A DNA stretch of 64,000 bases from Fusicatenibacter saccharivorans. Lineage in GTDB: Bacteria > Bacillota > Clostridia > Lachnospirales > Lachnospiraceae. Numbering within the stretch: the first letter of the stretch is position 1; each line of letters opens with the position of its first letter. Location of the stretch: NCBI RefSeq assembly GCF_015557635.1, contig NZ_JADNOP010000001.1:62001-126000 (forward strand), written 5' to 3'. The position numbers and the translations under genes were made by a program. Below, piece after piece: positions 28,951 through 38,376 of the stretch. Below the pieces are notes generated by a model, which was not told the origin of the DNA, searched no databases, and was given only the letters and a program-made list of their open reading frames with translations.

Positions 28951-29997
28951 TTATTTGTCCAGATACGCCGCAAGCAGTTCCAGCGTATTCTTCACGCCGT
29001 CCACATGGCTTCTCTCATATCCATGGGATGCGTACACACCGGCGCCGATCAGGGCATGGCGTGCGTCTGCGCCGCCGCGGAGCGTTGCCTCCACGTCAGA
29101 GCCGTAGTGCGGGTAAACATCCGCCGCATAGTCGATTCCGTTTGCTTTTGCTGCCGCAATCAGCTCACCGATAAAATCGTAGCTGTAAGGGCCGCCGCTG
29201 TCTTTGACGCAGATGGATACCTGATGCTCTTTACACTCCAGTCCGTCGCCGACACAGCCCATATCAACAGAAAGAATATCTGTCACGCCCTCCGGAACGG
29301 AAGCAGATCCGCCGTGGCCGACCTCTTCGTATACGGTAATGTGCTGGTAAACCGGGCGGGACGGTGTGACATTTTCTTCTTTTAAATACTTCGCATAACC
29401 GAGCAGGATTGCAACGCTCAGTTTATCATCGAGGAAACGGCTCTTGATGTAGCCCTTCTCCGTGATGCGGGTTCTCGTCTCAAAGCAGACGATATCACCA
29501 GTCTCGATGCCGAGCGCTTTTGTCTCCTCTTTGGAGAAGACCATCTCATCCAGAACAACCTCCATATTGTCGTAGGTGCGGTCCTGCTGGTCGTAGGAAC
29601 CGTTGACATGGATCGACGGGTTGTTCATCTGGAAGCAGCCCTCGTACCGTTTTCCGTCTCTTGTGATGACAATGCAGTTTTCCGCCTCCGCATTGTTCGG
29701 ATTCATACCGCCGAGCGCGGTGAGACGAAGACGGCCGTTTCCTTTCACTTCCGCTACCATGCCGCCGAGCGTATCGGTATGTGTCTCCACAAGGACACCG
29801 CCGTTTCCTTCACAGCCTTTGGCAAGCTGCACCAGAAGGCCGCCCTTTGTGGTGATCACCGGCGCATAGCCCATCGCTTCGTACTCTGCTTTCAGCCATG
29901 CAACGGCATCTTTCGTGTAGCCGGTCGGGCTGTCGATGGAGAGCAGTTTTTTCAGTTTCTCTGTTATAAAATCAACATAAACCTTTGTATTTTTCAT
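28951..29997 (-). CDS. M42 family metallopeptidase
   Basis: The 348-residue protein belongs to the M42 aminopeptidase/glutamyl aminopeptidase family. Metal and catalytic residues appear in VLVETHTDTLGG, SRFLDDKLSVAI, TVYEEVGHGGSA and DILSVDMGCVG, with the final His in ASHGYERSHVDG. It should trim N-terminal residues from peptides as a large cytosolic oligomer. The 293 bases upstream to the divergent yitT hold no other gene; a sigma-A-like element for yitT is visible there. Confidence 0.93.
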   Translation of the reverse strand: MKNTKVYVDFITEKLKKLLSIDSPTGYTKDAVAWLKAEYEAMGYAPVITTKGGLLVQLAKGCEGNGGVLVETHTDTLGGMVAEVKGNGRLRLTALGGMNPNNAEAENCIVITRDGKRYEGCFQMNNPSIHVNGSYDQQDRTYDNMEVVLDEMVFSKEETKALGIETGDIVCFETRTRITEKGYIKSRFLDDKLSVAILLGYAKYLKEENVTPSRPVYQHITVYEEVGHGGSASVPEGVTDILSVDMGCVGDGLECKEHQVSICVKDSGGPYSYDFIGELIAAAKANGIDYAADVYPHYGSDVEATLRGGADARHALIGAGVYASHGYERSHVDGVKNTLELLAAYLDK

Positions 29998-30243
29998 GTT
30001 TCTTCCTCCATTTTTGTTTCTGTTTTTTCTTCTTTTTTCGAAACATTTTGAAACAGAAACTGCAGATTTTTTCTTTCCGAAAAAAGATCCTGCCCTTCAT
30101 CATACCACAGAAATAAATTGGATACAACCATCGGAAAACGGAAAAATGGAAATAAGGAAAATGTAACTGGACAAACTACCCTATGCCATGCTATGTTTGA
30201 AGAGGGGGATACATTATTAGCTGTTATTCAAAAAAGTTTCTTC

Positions 30244-30249
30244 TATAAT
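30244..30249 (+). promoter_or_regulatory. -10 element for the YitT-family gene
   Basis: TATAAT at 30244-30249, with CTGTTA at 30221-30226 as a weak -35 (17-bp spacer). It lies 41 bases before the yitT start codon. Nothing else was recognised in 29998-30290. Confidence 0.4.
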
Positions 30250-30290
30250 AAAATAAATGTCGCCTCAAATTCAAATAAAGGAGCAAAAAA

Positions 30291-31166
30291 ATGGGCAAAA
30301 AAGAACAGGCATCGCAGCCTGCATTACAAACGTTAAAAGAATATGCTGTCATTACCGCAGCTGTTCTGATCATGGACATTGGAATTTATGTTTTTAAATT
30401 CCCCAATAATTTTTCTTTCGGCGGTGTATCCGGTATGGCTGTTGTCATCTGCCGGTTTCTTCCGTTCACTGCCTCACAGATCAACCTTTTTATCAACCTG
30501 CTGCTTCTGCTGGTTGGTTTTGCTGTGCTGGGGCGGAACTTCGGCGTCAAGACAGCCTACGTGACCGTGCTTTCCTCGGTTCTTCTGAACATTTTTGAAA
30601 AGCTGTTTCCGATGGCACATCCGCTTACCGATGAGATCATGCTGGAGCTCTGCTTTGCCATTATTCTTCCGGCACTGGCGGCAGCACTGCTGTTTTTTGA
30701 GAATGCCTCCGGCGGCGGCACGGACATCATCGCCATGATTATTAAAAAATATTCTACAATGAATATTTCCACTGCCCTGCTGGTGACTGACCTCATCGTT
30801 GTCATCCTTGCTTTCCTGATTTTCGATACCTTAACCGGACTTTGTTCGGTTCTCGGTCTGATGGCGAAAACACTGCTGATTGACAAAACGATTGAGCGGA
30901 TGAAGCTGAATAAATTTTTTACGATTATCTCCAACAATCCGCAGCCGATCTGCGATTTCATCACAAAGGATCTCAATCACAGCGCAACCCTTTACGACGC
31001 CGTCGGCGCTTACTCCGACCAGCAGCGGACAGTCATTCTCACGGTTGTGGATGTCAAGCAGGCCGTCTATCTTCAGCGGTTTATTCATGATACCGAGCCG
31101 ACCGCGTTTATTGCGATCACAAAGAGCAGCGAAATTATCGGAAAAGGCTTCATGAGTTATATCTGA
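30291..31166 (+). CDS. YitT family membrane protein (DUF161/DUF2179)
   Basis: The 291-residue protein has five or six N-terminal membrane helices, starting with YAVITAAVLIMDIGIYVFKFP and FSFGGVSGMAVVICRF. Next comes NASGGGTDIIAMIIKKY, the family hallmark. A soluble C-terminal DUF2179 domain (about 210-291, FTIISNNPQPICDFITKDLNHSATLYDAVGAY) completes it. Function unproven; the soluble domain may bind a small ligand. AAAGGAG lies eight bases before the ATG. A bidirectional terminator follows. Confidence 0.92.
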   Translation: MGKKEQASQPALQTLKEYAVITAAVLIMDIGIYVFKFPNNFSFGGVSGMAVVICRFLPFTASQINLFINLLLLLVGFAVLGRNFGVKTAYVTVLSSVLLNIFEKLFPMAHPLTDEIMLELCFAIILPALAAALLFFENASGGGTDIIAMIIKKYSTMNISTALLVTDLIVVILAFLIFDTLTGLCSVLGLMAKTLLIDKTIERMKLNKFFTIISNNPQPICDFITKDLNHSATLYDAVGAYSDQQRTVILTVVDVKQAVYLQRFIHDTEPTAFIAITKSSEIIGKGFMSYI

Positions 31167-31191
31167 TCGATTCAAACCATATTTTTCATGC

Positions 31192-31230
31192 AAAAAATCC
31201 GAAGGTTTTTGACGCCTTCGGATTTCTTTG
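31192..31230. terminator. Bidirectional terminator between yitT and the L25 gene
   Basis: AAATCCGAAGG and CCTTCGGATTT form an 11-bp stem around a short loop, with A-rich and T-rich flanks suitable for both converging genes. Confidence 0.85.
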
Positions 31231-31246
31231 TATATGCTTATTCTGT

Positions 31247-31834
31247 TTATTTCTCTTCTGCTTCTTCGGTATCTTCTGCCGGTGCTTCTACGTTGTGGGA
31301 AGCCATCAGACTTACGACAATGGATTCCGGATTGGTCTTTATGGTGATATCCGGGTCAGCGGCCAGGGACAGATCTTTGACGCGGATGACATCACCGATC
31401 TTCATCTCTCCGACATCGACCATTACCTGATCGACCAGGGATGCCGGGTATGCCATGTAGGCAACCTCGTTCAGATCCTCCTGCAGAACGCCTTCTGCGA
31501 TCTTTTCATGGTTTACAAGGACAATCTCTGCAACGGAATGAACTTTCTCGTTGCTGACCAGTGCCTGGAACTCGATCGAATCGATCTGTCCGGCTACCGG
31601 GTTATAATCAACATTTTTGATCAGGACATCGTATGCGGTTCCGTCAACATCCAGCATAATCTGGCTGCCTTTGTGATCTGTCTTCAGCAGTTTCTCGACA
31701 TCTCTTTTTACCATCTTAACTGGAATGGATTCTTTCATCTCTCTGCCGAATACATTACCGACAACGTATCCTTCTCTTCTGAGTCTTTTTGCCTTTACAT
31801 CCAAACTTCTCTTTTCAGCTTTTAAAGTATTCAT
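31247..31834 (-). CDS. rplY: 50S ribosomal protein L25/general stress protein Ctc
   Basis: The 195-residue CTC-type L25 has the N-terminal L25 beta domain (MNTLKAEKRSLDVKAKRLRREGYVVGNVFG) and the C-terminal TL5 domain (VNHEKIAEGVLQEDLNEVAYMAYPASLVDQVMVDV). It ends in an acidic tail (APAEDTEEAEEK). It binds 5S rRNA. Start has GGAGGAAAAGG upstream. An unusually long leader of about 160 bases separates the promoter from the start codon. Confidence 0.95.
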   Translation of the reverse strand: MNTLKAEKRSLDVKAKRLRREGYVVGNVFGREMKESIPVKMVKRDVEKLLKTDHKGSQIMLDVDGTAYDVLIKNVDYNPVAGQIDSIEFQALVSNEKVHSVAEIVLVNHEKIAEGVLQEDLNEVAYMAYPASLVDQVMVDVGEMKIGDVIRVKDLSLAADPDITIKTNPESIVVSLMASHNVEAPAEDTEEAEEK

Positions 31835-32000
31835 TTACCTTTTCCTCCAAAAATCTGATTCTTAGCAGGCTTCTTATCTTGTGAAGGGTGTTAAGTTTGC
31901 TTTGCCTTGTGGCTATGAATAAGTTTCTTGGAACAGGATGTTTGGGAACATGCAAGGAAGAATTGGTTTCTTGTTGATTCCTTTTCTTTGTTCTAGGTGT

Positions 32001-32029
32001 AATATAATACCACAAACACGATTTGTCAA
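32001..32029 (-). promoter_or_regulatory. rplY: Sigma-A promoter of the L25 gene
   Basis: On the minus strand TTGACA (32029-32024), 17 bp, TATATT (32006-32001). The transcript then has about 160 untranslated bases (31835-31994), with a small stem ATGTT-CCCA-AACAT and an outer CTTG/CAAG pairing. Confidence 0.8.
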
Positions 32030-32064
32030 CCCGGATTTTCCGATTTCACAGTTTCTTCACATTT

Positions 32065-33069
32065 TCAGCACGCTTCCTTATATTCCATCAGTTTCTGGCG
32101 TGCTGTGCGGTTCAGACTGCGCGGTACAGCAATCTCAATCGTCGCATAATGATCACCGTGCACGTTCGCATCTTTCATCGATACCATGCCCTTGCCGCGC
32201 AGACGGAGCTTACTGCCGGACTGTGTTCCTTCCTTGATTTTGCAGACCACATCTCCGTACAGTGTCGAGACACGCGCTTCACCGCCAAAGACTGCCGTTG
32301 TGTATGGAATCTGAATCGTCGTGTAGATGTCCATTCCGCGCCGTTCAAAGCCTTTCTTTTCTTCTACATTGACCTTCAAAAGCAGATCGCCGCGGCGGCC
32401 GTTTGATCCTGTATGGCCTTTGCCGCGCAGACGGATGCTCTTTCCGCTCTCGATACCGGCCGGGATTTTAACCAGCAGCGTATTGGTCGTTCCATCCGGG
32501 TTCCGCAGGGTAATCTGTTTTTCACAGCCCGATGCCGCTTCCTCCAGGCGGATCGAAACCTCAGCGTGCAGATCGAGATCCTCTGCCATACCGCGGCCGG
32601 AAAATGCATCCTCAAACGGATGTCTGCTGCTTCCCGAACGCGTATACCGCTCGCTTCCGAATCCACGGCTTTTGCCATGAAACATCTGATCAAAGAAATC
32701 GCCGAACATATCGTCCGCGTTTCCTTCAAAGTGAAATTCGTGATAGCCGCCGTTGTTTCCGCTTCCGCCGAACGGGTTTCCATACGCACTGCCGTACGGA
32801 TTTCCACCGCCCTGCTGGCTGTACGCGCCGGCTCCCTGGTCGAACGCCGCGAATCCGAACTGATCGTACATTTTCTTCTTTTCCGGATCGCTTAAGACAG
32901 AATACGCTTCTGTCACTTCCTTAAATTTCTTTTCCGCATCCGGGTTTCCCGCATTCGTATCGGGATGATATTTTTTCGCCAGTTTCCGGTATGCACGTTT
33001 GATTTCTTTCTCGTCTGCATTCCGGCTGACGCCTAATACTTCATAATAATCTCTCTTTGTTTCCATCAT
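32065..33069 (-). CDS. DnaJ-family co-chaperone (class B, CbpA-like)
   Basis: The 334-residue protein starts at the double ATG 33069/33066 behind GGAGGTG; a much longer upstream reading has no ribosome site and runs through the promoter. A J domain ([36 protein letters not shown], with HPD) is followed by a Gly/Phe-rich stretch (about 75-120) and two C-terminal substrate-binding barrels ([34 protein letters not shown]). The DnaJ zinc-finger is absent, hence class B. It stimulates DnaK ATPase. Confidence 0.94.
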   Translation of the reverse strand: MMETKRDYYEVLGVSRNADEKEIKRAYRKLAKKYHPDTNAGNPDAEKKFKEVTEAYSVLSDPEKKKMYDQFGFAAFDQGAGAYSQQGGGNPYGSAYGNPFGGSGNNGGYHEFHFEGNADDMFGDFFDQMFHGKSRGFGSERYTRSGSSRHPFEDAFSGRGMAEDLDLHAEVSIRLEEAASGCEKQITLRNPDGTTNTLLVKIPAGIESGKSIRLRGKGHTGSNGRRGDLLLKVNVEEKKGFERRGMDIYTTIQIPYTTAVFGGEARVSTLYGDVVCKIKEGTQSGSKLRLRGKGMVSMKDANVHGDHYATIEIAVPRSLNRTARQKLMEYKEAC

Positions 33070-33144
33070 CAGGCACCTCCAGTCAAGCCTTTTCCTGATT
33101 TCCCAGGTGAACAATTCCTGGCTCTTTTTATCTGTTCTATTCGT

Positions 33145-33173
33145 ACTATAACACGCATTTTTCACACTGTCAA
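33145..33173 (-). promoter_or_regulatory. Sigma-A promoter of the DnaJ-family gene
   Basis: On the minus strand TTGACA (33173-33168), 17 bp, TATAGT (33150-33145). No CIRCE repeat (TTAGCACTC) is visible, so HrcA control is unlikely. Confidence 0.75.
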
Positions 33174-33208
33174 TTCTTTTCACGGAAGATTCAAAATTCC
33201 TATACGAA

Positions 33209-33237
33209 TTGAAAAACCTGCCGTGCACTGTTACAAT
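33209..33237 (+). promoter_or_regulatory. Sigma-A promoter of the alcohol dehydrogenase gene
   Basis: TTGAAA (33209-33214), 17 bp, TACAAT (33232-33237) on the plus strand, back to back with the DnaJ promoter. Confidence 0.75.
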
Positions 33238-33282
33238 AAGAGATATACGATTCTCACGATTTTTTATGGAGGTACTTGATTG

Positions 33283-34485
33283 ATGCATTCCATTTTCTGG
33301 TTCCGCACCCGGCAGTGGGTGTTGAGCCGCGTTCTTCATCTGACAGAGCATAAGAAACAGACACTCCTTGCAGCACCGGATGCTGTTCTGCTACTCCCCG
33401 CGTTATTCCGGAAACGCCGGATCTCCCGGATTCTCCTGGTGACTACCCCCGGCTTTGTCCGCCGCGGAACACTGACGTCTCTGCTGGATGGCTGTAAAAA
33501 AGAAAACATTTCCGTCACCATTTTCTCCGAAATCGCCCCGGATCCGCAGATTGAGAGCGTGGAACAGGGTTTCCGTCTTTATCAGCAGATTCAGGCGCAG
33601 GCTATCCTCGCCATCGGCGGCGGATCCGTTCTCGATGCAGCAAAGCTGATCGGTGCCCGCGTCTGCTGTCCGAAAAAGACGGTTCCTGCGATGCGGGGCC
33701 TCCTGAAAGTCCGTCGGAAACTTCCGCCGCTGTTTGCCGTGCCGACGACAGCCGGAACCGGTTCGGAGGCAACGGCGGCAGCTGTCATCACAGACTGTAT
33801 CGACGGGAAACCATACAAATACGCCGTCAATGACCTCTGTCTGATCCCGGATACGGCAGTTCTCGATCCGCGTCTTACGATCAGCCTCCCGTCCTCTATG
33901 ACCGCAGATACCGGTATGGATGCCCTGACCCATGCCATGGAAGCTTTTTTGAACCTCTTCGCCTCCCGCAGCGTGCAGAATGCATCCATCGAGGCAGTCT
34001 GCGAAAATTTCCATGCCCTGCCCGAAGTCTGGCGAGACGGCACCCATCTTGCTGCACGGCAGGAAATGCTTCATGCATCGTACCTGGCCGGTTTCGCTTT
34101 TACCAACAACTTTGTCGGCTACGTCCATGCCATTGCCCACGCCGTCGGCGCACTGTACCACATTCCGCATGGAAGAGCCAACGCGGTTCTGCTGCCTGCT
34201 GTTCTGCGCGAATACGGTTCCTGCATTGCGCCTAAACTTGCCGTTCTCGCCGATGCGCTTTCTCTCGGCGGAGATACCGTTTCTGAAAAGGCTGAGCGGA
34301 TGATTGCAGCTATCGAGGCTATGCGCGATTCGTTTGACATTCCATCCACTCTGCCGCACCTTTCGCCGAATGATTACACAGAAATAGCACGCCGTGCTTT
34401 AAAAGAAGCAAATCCCACCTACCCTGTTCCGCAGATCTGGGATTCTGAAAAAATCTTTTCTGTGCTCCGCCGTGTACAATCCTAA
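33283..34485 (+). CDS. Iron-containing alcohol dehydrogenase
   Basis: The protein of about 400 residues belongs to the Fe-ADH family (group III). NAD-binding [13 protein letters not shown] (about 112), [16 protein letters not shown], the Fe-ligand region [17 protein letters not shown], and [20 protein letters not shown] with metal-binding histidines are clear. It likely oxidises or reduces a small alcohol/aldehyde with NAD(P)H. ATG 33283 is taken as start with GGAGG ten bases upstream; TTG at 33280, three bases earlier, has better spacing and cannot be excluded. Substrate is not predictable. Confidence 0.93.
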   Translation: MHSIFWFRTRQWVLSRVLHLTEHKKQTLLAAPDAVLLLPALFRKRRISRILLVTTPGFVRRGTLTSLLDGCKKENISVTIFSEIAPDPQIESVEQGFRLYQQIQAQAILAIGGGSVLDAAKLIGARVCCPKKTVPAMRGLLKVRRKLPPLFAVPTTAGTGSEATAAAVITDCIDGKPYKYAVNDLCLIPDTAVLDPRLTISLPSSMTADTGMDALTHAMEAFLNLFASRSVQNASIEAVCENFHALPEVWRDGTHLAARQEMLHASYLAGFAFTNNFVGYVHAIAHAVGALYHIPHGRANAVLLPAVLREYGSCIAPKLAVLADALSLGGDTVSEKAERMIAAIEAMRDSFDIPSTLPHLSPNDYTEIARRALKEANPTYPVPQIWDSEKIFSVLRRVQS

Positions 34486-34510
34486 AGCCGCTGTTTTCTC
34501 GAATTTAAAT

Positions 34511-34539
34511 TTGACAGAAGGCAAAAAACATGGTAATTT
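34511..34539 (+). promoter_or_regulatory. Sigma-A promoter of the DUF6465 gene
   Basis: TTGACA (34511-34516), 17 bp, TAATTT (34534-34539). The predicted start gives a leader of about 25 bases. Confidence 0.7.
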
Positions 34540-34570
34540 ATTAGAGATATCGCATAGAGGAGTGAATAAA

Positions 34571-35050
34571 ATGAATAAAAGAACCATGAAAAAAATGGCC
34601 AAAGCGAAACAGCAGGCTGCAGAAGCTGCAAAAACAGCGGAAACCGTTGTAAAGACAGCGGCACCGGCAAAAGAAGTAAAACCAACGACTGAAAAAACCT
34701 TACATACAGAAGCAGCCGAAGGAAAAGCAGAAGCTGCAAAAGAGCCGAAAAAAGCAACCAAAAAAGAAACCGTTAAAAAAACAGTAAAAAAGGAGACCAC
34801 GGAAACCATGGCAGAAGCAACCAAAACCCCACGTAAAATGACAAAAGTATCTGATACCGTTCTTGAGATCTTCGAGACAAAAGTATCTATGAAAGACCTC
34901 GAAGCAGTCATCAAAAAAGAAGTAAAAGCAAACGGATTAAAAGGCGAGATCAAAATCTACCTGAACGCAGAGCAGAGAGCCGCTTACTACACCGTAGACG
35001 GACAGGGATCTGACGATTTCAAAGTAGATCTGACCACTCTTGCTGAATAA
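34571..35050 (+). CDS. DUF6465-type lysine/alanine-rich protein
   Basis: The 159-residue protein starts MNKRTMKKMAKAKQQAAEAAK at ATG 34571, behind AGAGGAGTG. Residues 1-95 are a low-complexity Lys/Ala/Thr/Glu region resembling histone-like tails. Residues 96-159 form a compact domain (DTVLEIFETKVSMKDLEAVIKKEVKANG, then KIYLNAEQRAAYYTVDGQGSDDFKVDLTTL). This resembles the Lachnospiraceae family DUF6465 (from memory). No function is known; the basic tail suggests nucleic-acid contact (inference). Confidence 0.7.
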   Translation: MNKRTMKKMAKAKQQAAEAAKTAETVVKTAAPAKEVKPTTEKTLHTEAAEGKAEAAKEPKKATKKETVKKTVKKETTETMAEATKTPRKMTKVSDTVLEIFETKVSMKDLEAVIKKEVKANGLKGEIKIYLNAEQRAAYYTVDGQGSDDFKVDLTTLAE

Positions 35051-35089
35051 TTTTTCTGTCAGCTGATCTATCAGAACAGACCAAAAGCG

Positions 35090-35137
35090 GCATGTCCGAA
35101 ACAAAGTCTTCCGGATTTTGTTTCGGGCATGTTTTTT
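35090..35137 (+). terminator. Terminator after the DUF6465 gene
   Basis: CATGTCCGAAACAAA (35091-35105) pairs with TTTGTTTCGGGCATG (35117-35131), followed by T6. A strong intrinsic terminator. Confidence 0.93.
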
Positions 35138-35179
35138 GCTGTCTGTTCCCAAACCTAAAAAACGACAAGGTATTTTTCT

Positions 35180-36565
35180 ATGAAAACTGTAAACCATCTC
35201 GGAACCGACCCGATCGGAAAGCTGGTTCCCCATATTGCTTTTCCGAGCATGCTGGCACAGTTCGTGAGTGTTCTGTACAGCATTGTAGACCGTATGTACA
35301 TCGGCCACATTGCCTCTGTCGGTGATCTGGCGCTCGCGGGTGTCGGCGTCTGCGGTCCCATTCTCACCATGATCGGCGCGTTCTCCTCCCTCATCGGGGT
35401 CGGCGGCGCACCGCTGCTCGGCATCCGGCTCGGAGAGAAAAATGAAAAAGAGGCATCCCGCATCCTGGCTAATGCGTTTCTGATGCTTGTTTCCCTGTCC
35501 CTCGTTCTGACAGCCGCTGCGCTTTTTTTTACCCGCCCGATGCTGATGGCATTCGGAGCCAGCACCGTTACGTATCCTTACGCCAGAGCCTATTTTATGA
35601 TCTACGTTTCCGGCTCTGTGTTTGCGCTTTTATCGACCGGCCTGAACCAGTTTGTGATCTGCCAGGGCTTTGCCAGTAAGGGAATGAAATCTGTTCTGCT
35701 AGGCGCCGTCCTGAATCTGCTGCTGGACCCTGTGTTTATCTTCGTTCTGCATCTCGGCGTGCGCGGCGCGGCAATTGCAACCGTGCTCTCCCAGATCGCA
35801 AGCTGTCTGTATGTGCTGCATATTCTGTTCGGAAAGACGATTCCGATCCGCATCACCTTCGGCGGGTATTCATTTGCGATCATGAAACGCATTCTGACAG
35901 TCGGTTTTACTCCGTTTCTAATCATTGCCATCGACAATGTGATGATCATTGCGATGAACGCCGTCCTGCAGCGATATGCACCCGCCGGACAGGGAGACAG
36001 CTTCATCACCTGTGCAACGATCGTTCAGAGCTTTATGCTGATTATTACGATGCCGCTCGGCGGAATCAGCGGCGGAACGCAGTCAATCCTCGCATACAAT
36101 TATGGAGCTGGAAATTCCAGGCGTATTCTTGAGGCACAGAAAACCATCATCGCACTTTGTGCCGGATTTACTACCTTGATGTTCCTCGTCTCCAATGCCG
36201 CCGGAACGCTGTTTGCGCAGCTTTTTACTTCCGATCCGCAGATCGTCTCGATGGTGGTCCGCGCGATCCATATTTCGACACTCTCAGTCATTCCGCTCGG
36301 CATTCAGTACGAGATTGTAGACGGCTTTACTGCAATGGGCTGCGTGCGCTATTCGTTTGCACTCTCTTTCTTCCGGAAATTCGTCTACTTTACCGCTCTG
36401 TTTCTTCTGCCGCGGTTCTTTGCACTGGAAAACATCTTCTACGTGGAACCTATTTCCGACCTGATCGGGCCGGTTGTCTCAATGATCGTTTACTGGACTT
36501 CGATTCAGAAGATTCTGAAACAGCGGGAAGAGGCGGTACGGCTGATGCATACAAAAAAAGCATAA
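35180..36565 (+). CDS. MATE family efflux transporter
   Basis: The 461-residue protein has twelve predicted membrane helices. It starts GTDPIGKLVPHIAFPSMLAQF, with MYIGHIASVGDLALAGVGV and GVGGAPLLGIRLGEKNEKEA in the first half and MPLGGISGGTQSILAYNYGAGNSRR in the second, typical of MATE (NorM/DinF-like) exporters. It probably exports cationic drugs or metabolites using Na+ or H+. It stands alone, with terminators on both sides. Confidence 0.94.
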   Translation: MKTVNHLGTDPIGKLVPHIAFPSMLAQFVSVLYSIVDRMYIGHIASVGDLALAGVGVCGPILTMIGAFSSLIGVGGAPLLGIRLGEKNEKEASRILANAFLMLVSLSLVLTAAALFFTRPMLMAFGASTVTYPYARAYFMIYVSGSVFALLSTGLNQFVICQGFASKGMKSVLLGAVLNLLLDPVFIFVLHLGVRGAAIATVLSQIASCLYVLHILFGKTIPIRITFGGYSFAIMKRILTVGFTPFLIIAIDNVMIIAMNAVLQRYAPAGQGDSFITCATIVQSFMLIITMPLGGISGGTQSILAYNYGAGNSRRILEAQKTIIALCAGFTTLMFLVSNAAGTLFAQLFTSDPQIVSMVVRAIHISTLSVIPLGIQYEIVDGFTAMGCVRYSFALSFFRKFVYFTALFLLPRFFALENIFYVEPISDLIGPVVSMIVYWTSIQKILKQREEAVRLMHTKKA

Positions 36566-36579
36566 AAAATCTCATATCA

Positions 36580-36638
36580 AAAAAGCTGTTCTTTTCCGCG
36601 GAGTTTTCAAAACTCTCACCAGAAAAGAACAGCTTTTT
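36580..36638. terminator. Bidirectional terminator between MATE and PHP genes
   Basis: AAAAAGCTGTTCTTTTC and GAAAAGAACAGCTTTTT form a 17-bp perfect stem with an inner GAGTTTT/AAAACTC stem. A and T runs serve both strands. Confidence 0.94.
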
Positions 36639-36647
36639 CTGCTTCTG

Positions 36648-37421
36648 TTAAAATGTCTTCGGCATCGGAACGGTTTCCTGTACTTTCAGACCGTATTTTG
36701 CTGCCAGCTGCAGTGCCTTCTGTTCCGTCTCCGGATTCCAGACGGCTTTCGGCGTATGGGCATCACAGCCGAAAACGGCGGTGTTTCCTTCTTCGCCGGC
36801 GATCTTCCAGAACTTCTTGTTCGGATACCATCTTTCTTCCATCAGACCAAGGAAATTGATCTCCAGCGGAATGTTTCTCTTTTTCACCTCACGGCAGAGT
36901 CTCCGGTATTCCCGGTCGAACACTGCTTCGTCGCCGTTGAATAAAAAGAGATCCGGGTGTGCCAGATACAGGTATTTTCCGGTATCAATGCCTGCCAGGC
37001 ACTGGTCCACATACTGTTTCAGGTAGCTTCCGTCTGTTGTTCCATGGCCGCTGTAGAGAATCTTTTCGATCTCATTTCCCAGGCTGTGCTGGCCAAGCAC
37101 AAAGTACTCAAACGGATAGTCCGACAAAAAATCAATCAGCTGATCCCAGAATCTCGGGAAATACTCTGTTTCGAGTCCGAGATGGATTTCAATATCCTTG
37201 TCATACTCTTTTTTCAATGCCAGCACGGTGTCTACATAGCCTTCCACCTGATCGAGCCGCATCCGCATGCCGGAATCGTAGCCGTCCGGGAACGGATAAG
37301 GCGAATGGTCGGAAAAACCGAGAATTTTAAGGCCGCCCTCAATCGCGCGCTCCACATACTCCCGCTCCGTTCCGTCCGCATGGCGGCACCGCCATGTATG
37401 GGTATGATAATTTGCAATCAT
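36648..37421 (-). CDS. Histidinol-phosphatase-type PHP hydrolase
   Basis: The 257-residue PHP-domain protein carries NYHTHTWRCRHADGTEREYVE (metal-binding HxH), LGFSDHSPYPFPDGY, HLGLETEYFPRFWD, FVLGQHSLGNE, YLAHPDLFLF and VFGCDAHTPKAV, the usual order for HisK/HisJ enzymes. It probably dephosphorylates L-histidinol phosphate. No other his gene is present in the window, so another phosphate monoester is possible. AAGG lies upstream of the ATG. Confidence 0.88.
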   Translation of the reverse strand: MIANYHTHTWRCRHADGTEREYVERAIEGGLKILGFSDHSPYPFPDGYDSGMRMRLDQVEGYVDTVLALKKEYDKDIEIHLGLETEYFPRFWDQLIDFLSDYPFEYFVLGQHSLGNEIEKILYSGHGTTDGSYLKQYVDQCLAGIDTGKYLYLAHPDLFLFNGDEAVFDREYRRLCREVKKRNIPLEINFLGLMEERWYPNKKFWKIAGEEGNTAVFGCDAHTPKAVWNPETEQKALQLAAKYGLKVQETVPMPKTF

Positions 37422-37448
37422 GATCTGTAACCTTCTTTATTTTGTATC

Positions 37449-38306
37449 TTATTCTGCTGCTTCTTTGGAGATATCCGTTCCAAAATATTTTTCCGAAAGC
37501 TCTGTCAGTGTTCCTTCTTCTGCGAGCTCGCCAAGTGCTTTGTTGACTGCCTCAAGCAGCGTCTTGGTCTCATCGCCTTTTTTCATCGGAATACCGACTT
37601 TTGTGGATTCCGGATCGAGACATGCAATTTTGATCTCTGCATCCGGGTGTGCTTTCATATAATCGTAATACGTTACCTCTGCGTTCAGAGTTGCATCGAT
37701 ACGGCCGCTTAAGAGAAGCTCGAAAGTCTGCTCCAGATCGTCAACACCGGTAACGGCTGCGCCATATTTCTCGGCAACTTCTGCATACGTACTGGAAATG
37801 GTGTTCGCGGTGCTCTTTCCGTCGAGATCCTCCATGGACTGGATTTCATCGTTAGCAGAGTTTACGATAACAGCGGTGCGGTTGTATGCGTATGGATCGG
37901 AAAAGCTGTATTTCTCAGCGCGCTCCTCTGTGATATCTACGCCGTTTACCATGATATCGTACCGGCCGGAATCGATTCCTGCAAGAAGGCCGTCCCACTC
38001 ACCCTCTACAAAGGTTGCTTTCACGCCGAGTTTCTCTGCGATCTGCTGTGCCACTTCTACGTCATAGCCGACCAGGTTGTCGTCCTCATCGTGATACGTC
38101 CACGGTGCCCAGGTTCCTTCCATTGCCACAACGATCTCACCCTTGCTCTGGATCTGCTCTAAAAGATCCCCAGACGCACTTGCAGAAGATGCTGATGAAG
38201 AGGAAGAAGCACTTCTGTTATCTGCCGTGCTGTTTCCGCATCCGGTCAGTAAAAAGGATGATGTCAGGATACCTGCCAGAAATACTGCTGCCATTTTCTT
38301 TTTCAT
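37449..38306 (-). CDS. Amino-acid ABC transporter substrate-binding lipoprotein
   Basis: The 285-residue lipoprotein (start ATG 38306, AAGGAG upstream) has lipobox LLTGCGN followed by a Ser/Ala linker. The SBP_bac_3 fold follows: IVVAMEGTWAPWTYHDEDDNLVGYDVEVAQQIAEKLG and YDIMVNGVDITEERAEKYSFSDPY. It should capture a polar amino acid, perhaps cystine or glutamine. It is the last gene of a permease-ATPase-SBP operon; a strong hairpin lies in the gap before it. Confidence 0.92.
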   Translation of the reverse strand: MKKKMAAVFLAGILTSSFLLTGCGNSTADNRSASSSSSASSASASGDLLEQIQSKGEIVVAMEGTWAPWTYHDEDDNLVGYDVEVAQQIAEKLGVKATFVEGEWDGLLAGIDSGRYDIMVNGVDITEERAEKYSFSDPYAYNRTAVIVNSANDEIQSMEDLDGKSTANTISSTYAEVAEKYGAAVTGVDDLEQTFELLLSGRIDATLNAEVTYYDYMKAHPDAEIKIACLDPESTKVGIPMKKGDETKTLLEAVNKALGELAEEGTLTELSEKYFGTDISKEAAE

Positions 38307-38376
38307 AATATTCGCCACTCCTTTTTTGTTTTGTTCTGGAAGAAGCTGCCTTTGCTTCTTCTGTTTTCTTTATTGC

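Noticed and set aside
30150-30290. Possible riboswitch upstream of yitT
   Set aside because: No stable stems or known aptamer pattern were seen.
30118-30336. A 72-codon plus-strand frame before yitT
   Set aside because: No ribosome site; it crosses the yitT promoter and start codon in another frame, so it is a chance frame.
31815-32015. A 66-codon minus-strand frame covering the L25 leader
   Set aside because: Its start lies upstream of the predicted transcription start and it has no ribosome site; it overlaps the true L25 start and looks like leader sequence.
33100-33282. CIRCE element for HrcA control of the DnaJ gene
   Set aside because: The nine-base inverted repeat TTAGCACTC/GAGTGCTAA is not present; a plain sigma-A promoter explains the region.
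33070-33351. N-terminal extension of the DnaJ-family protein
   Set aside because: The added 94 residues have no ribosome site and include the DnaJ promoter and the start of the divergent dehydrogenase gene.
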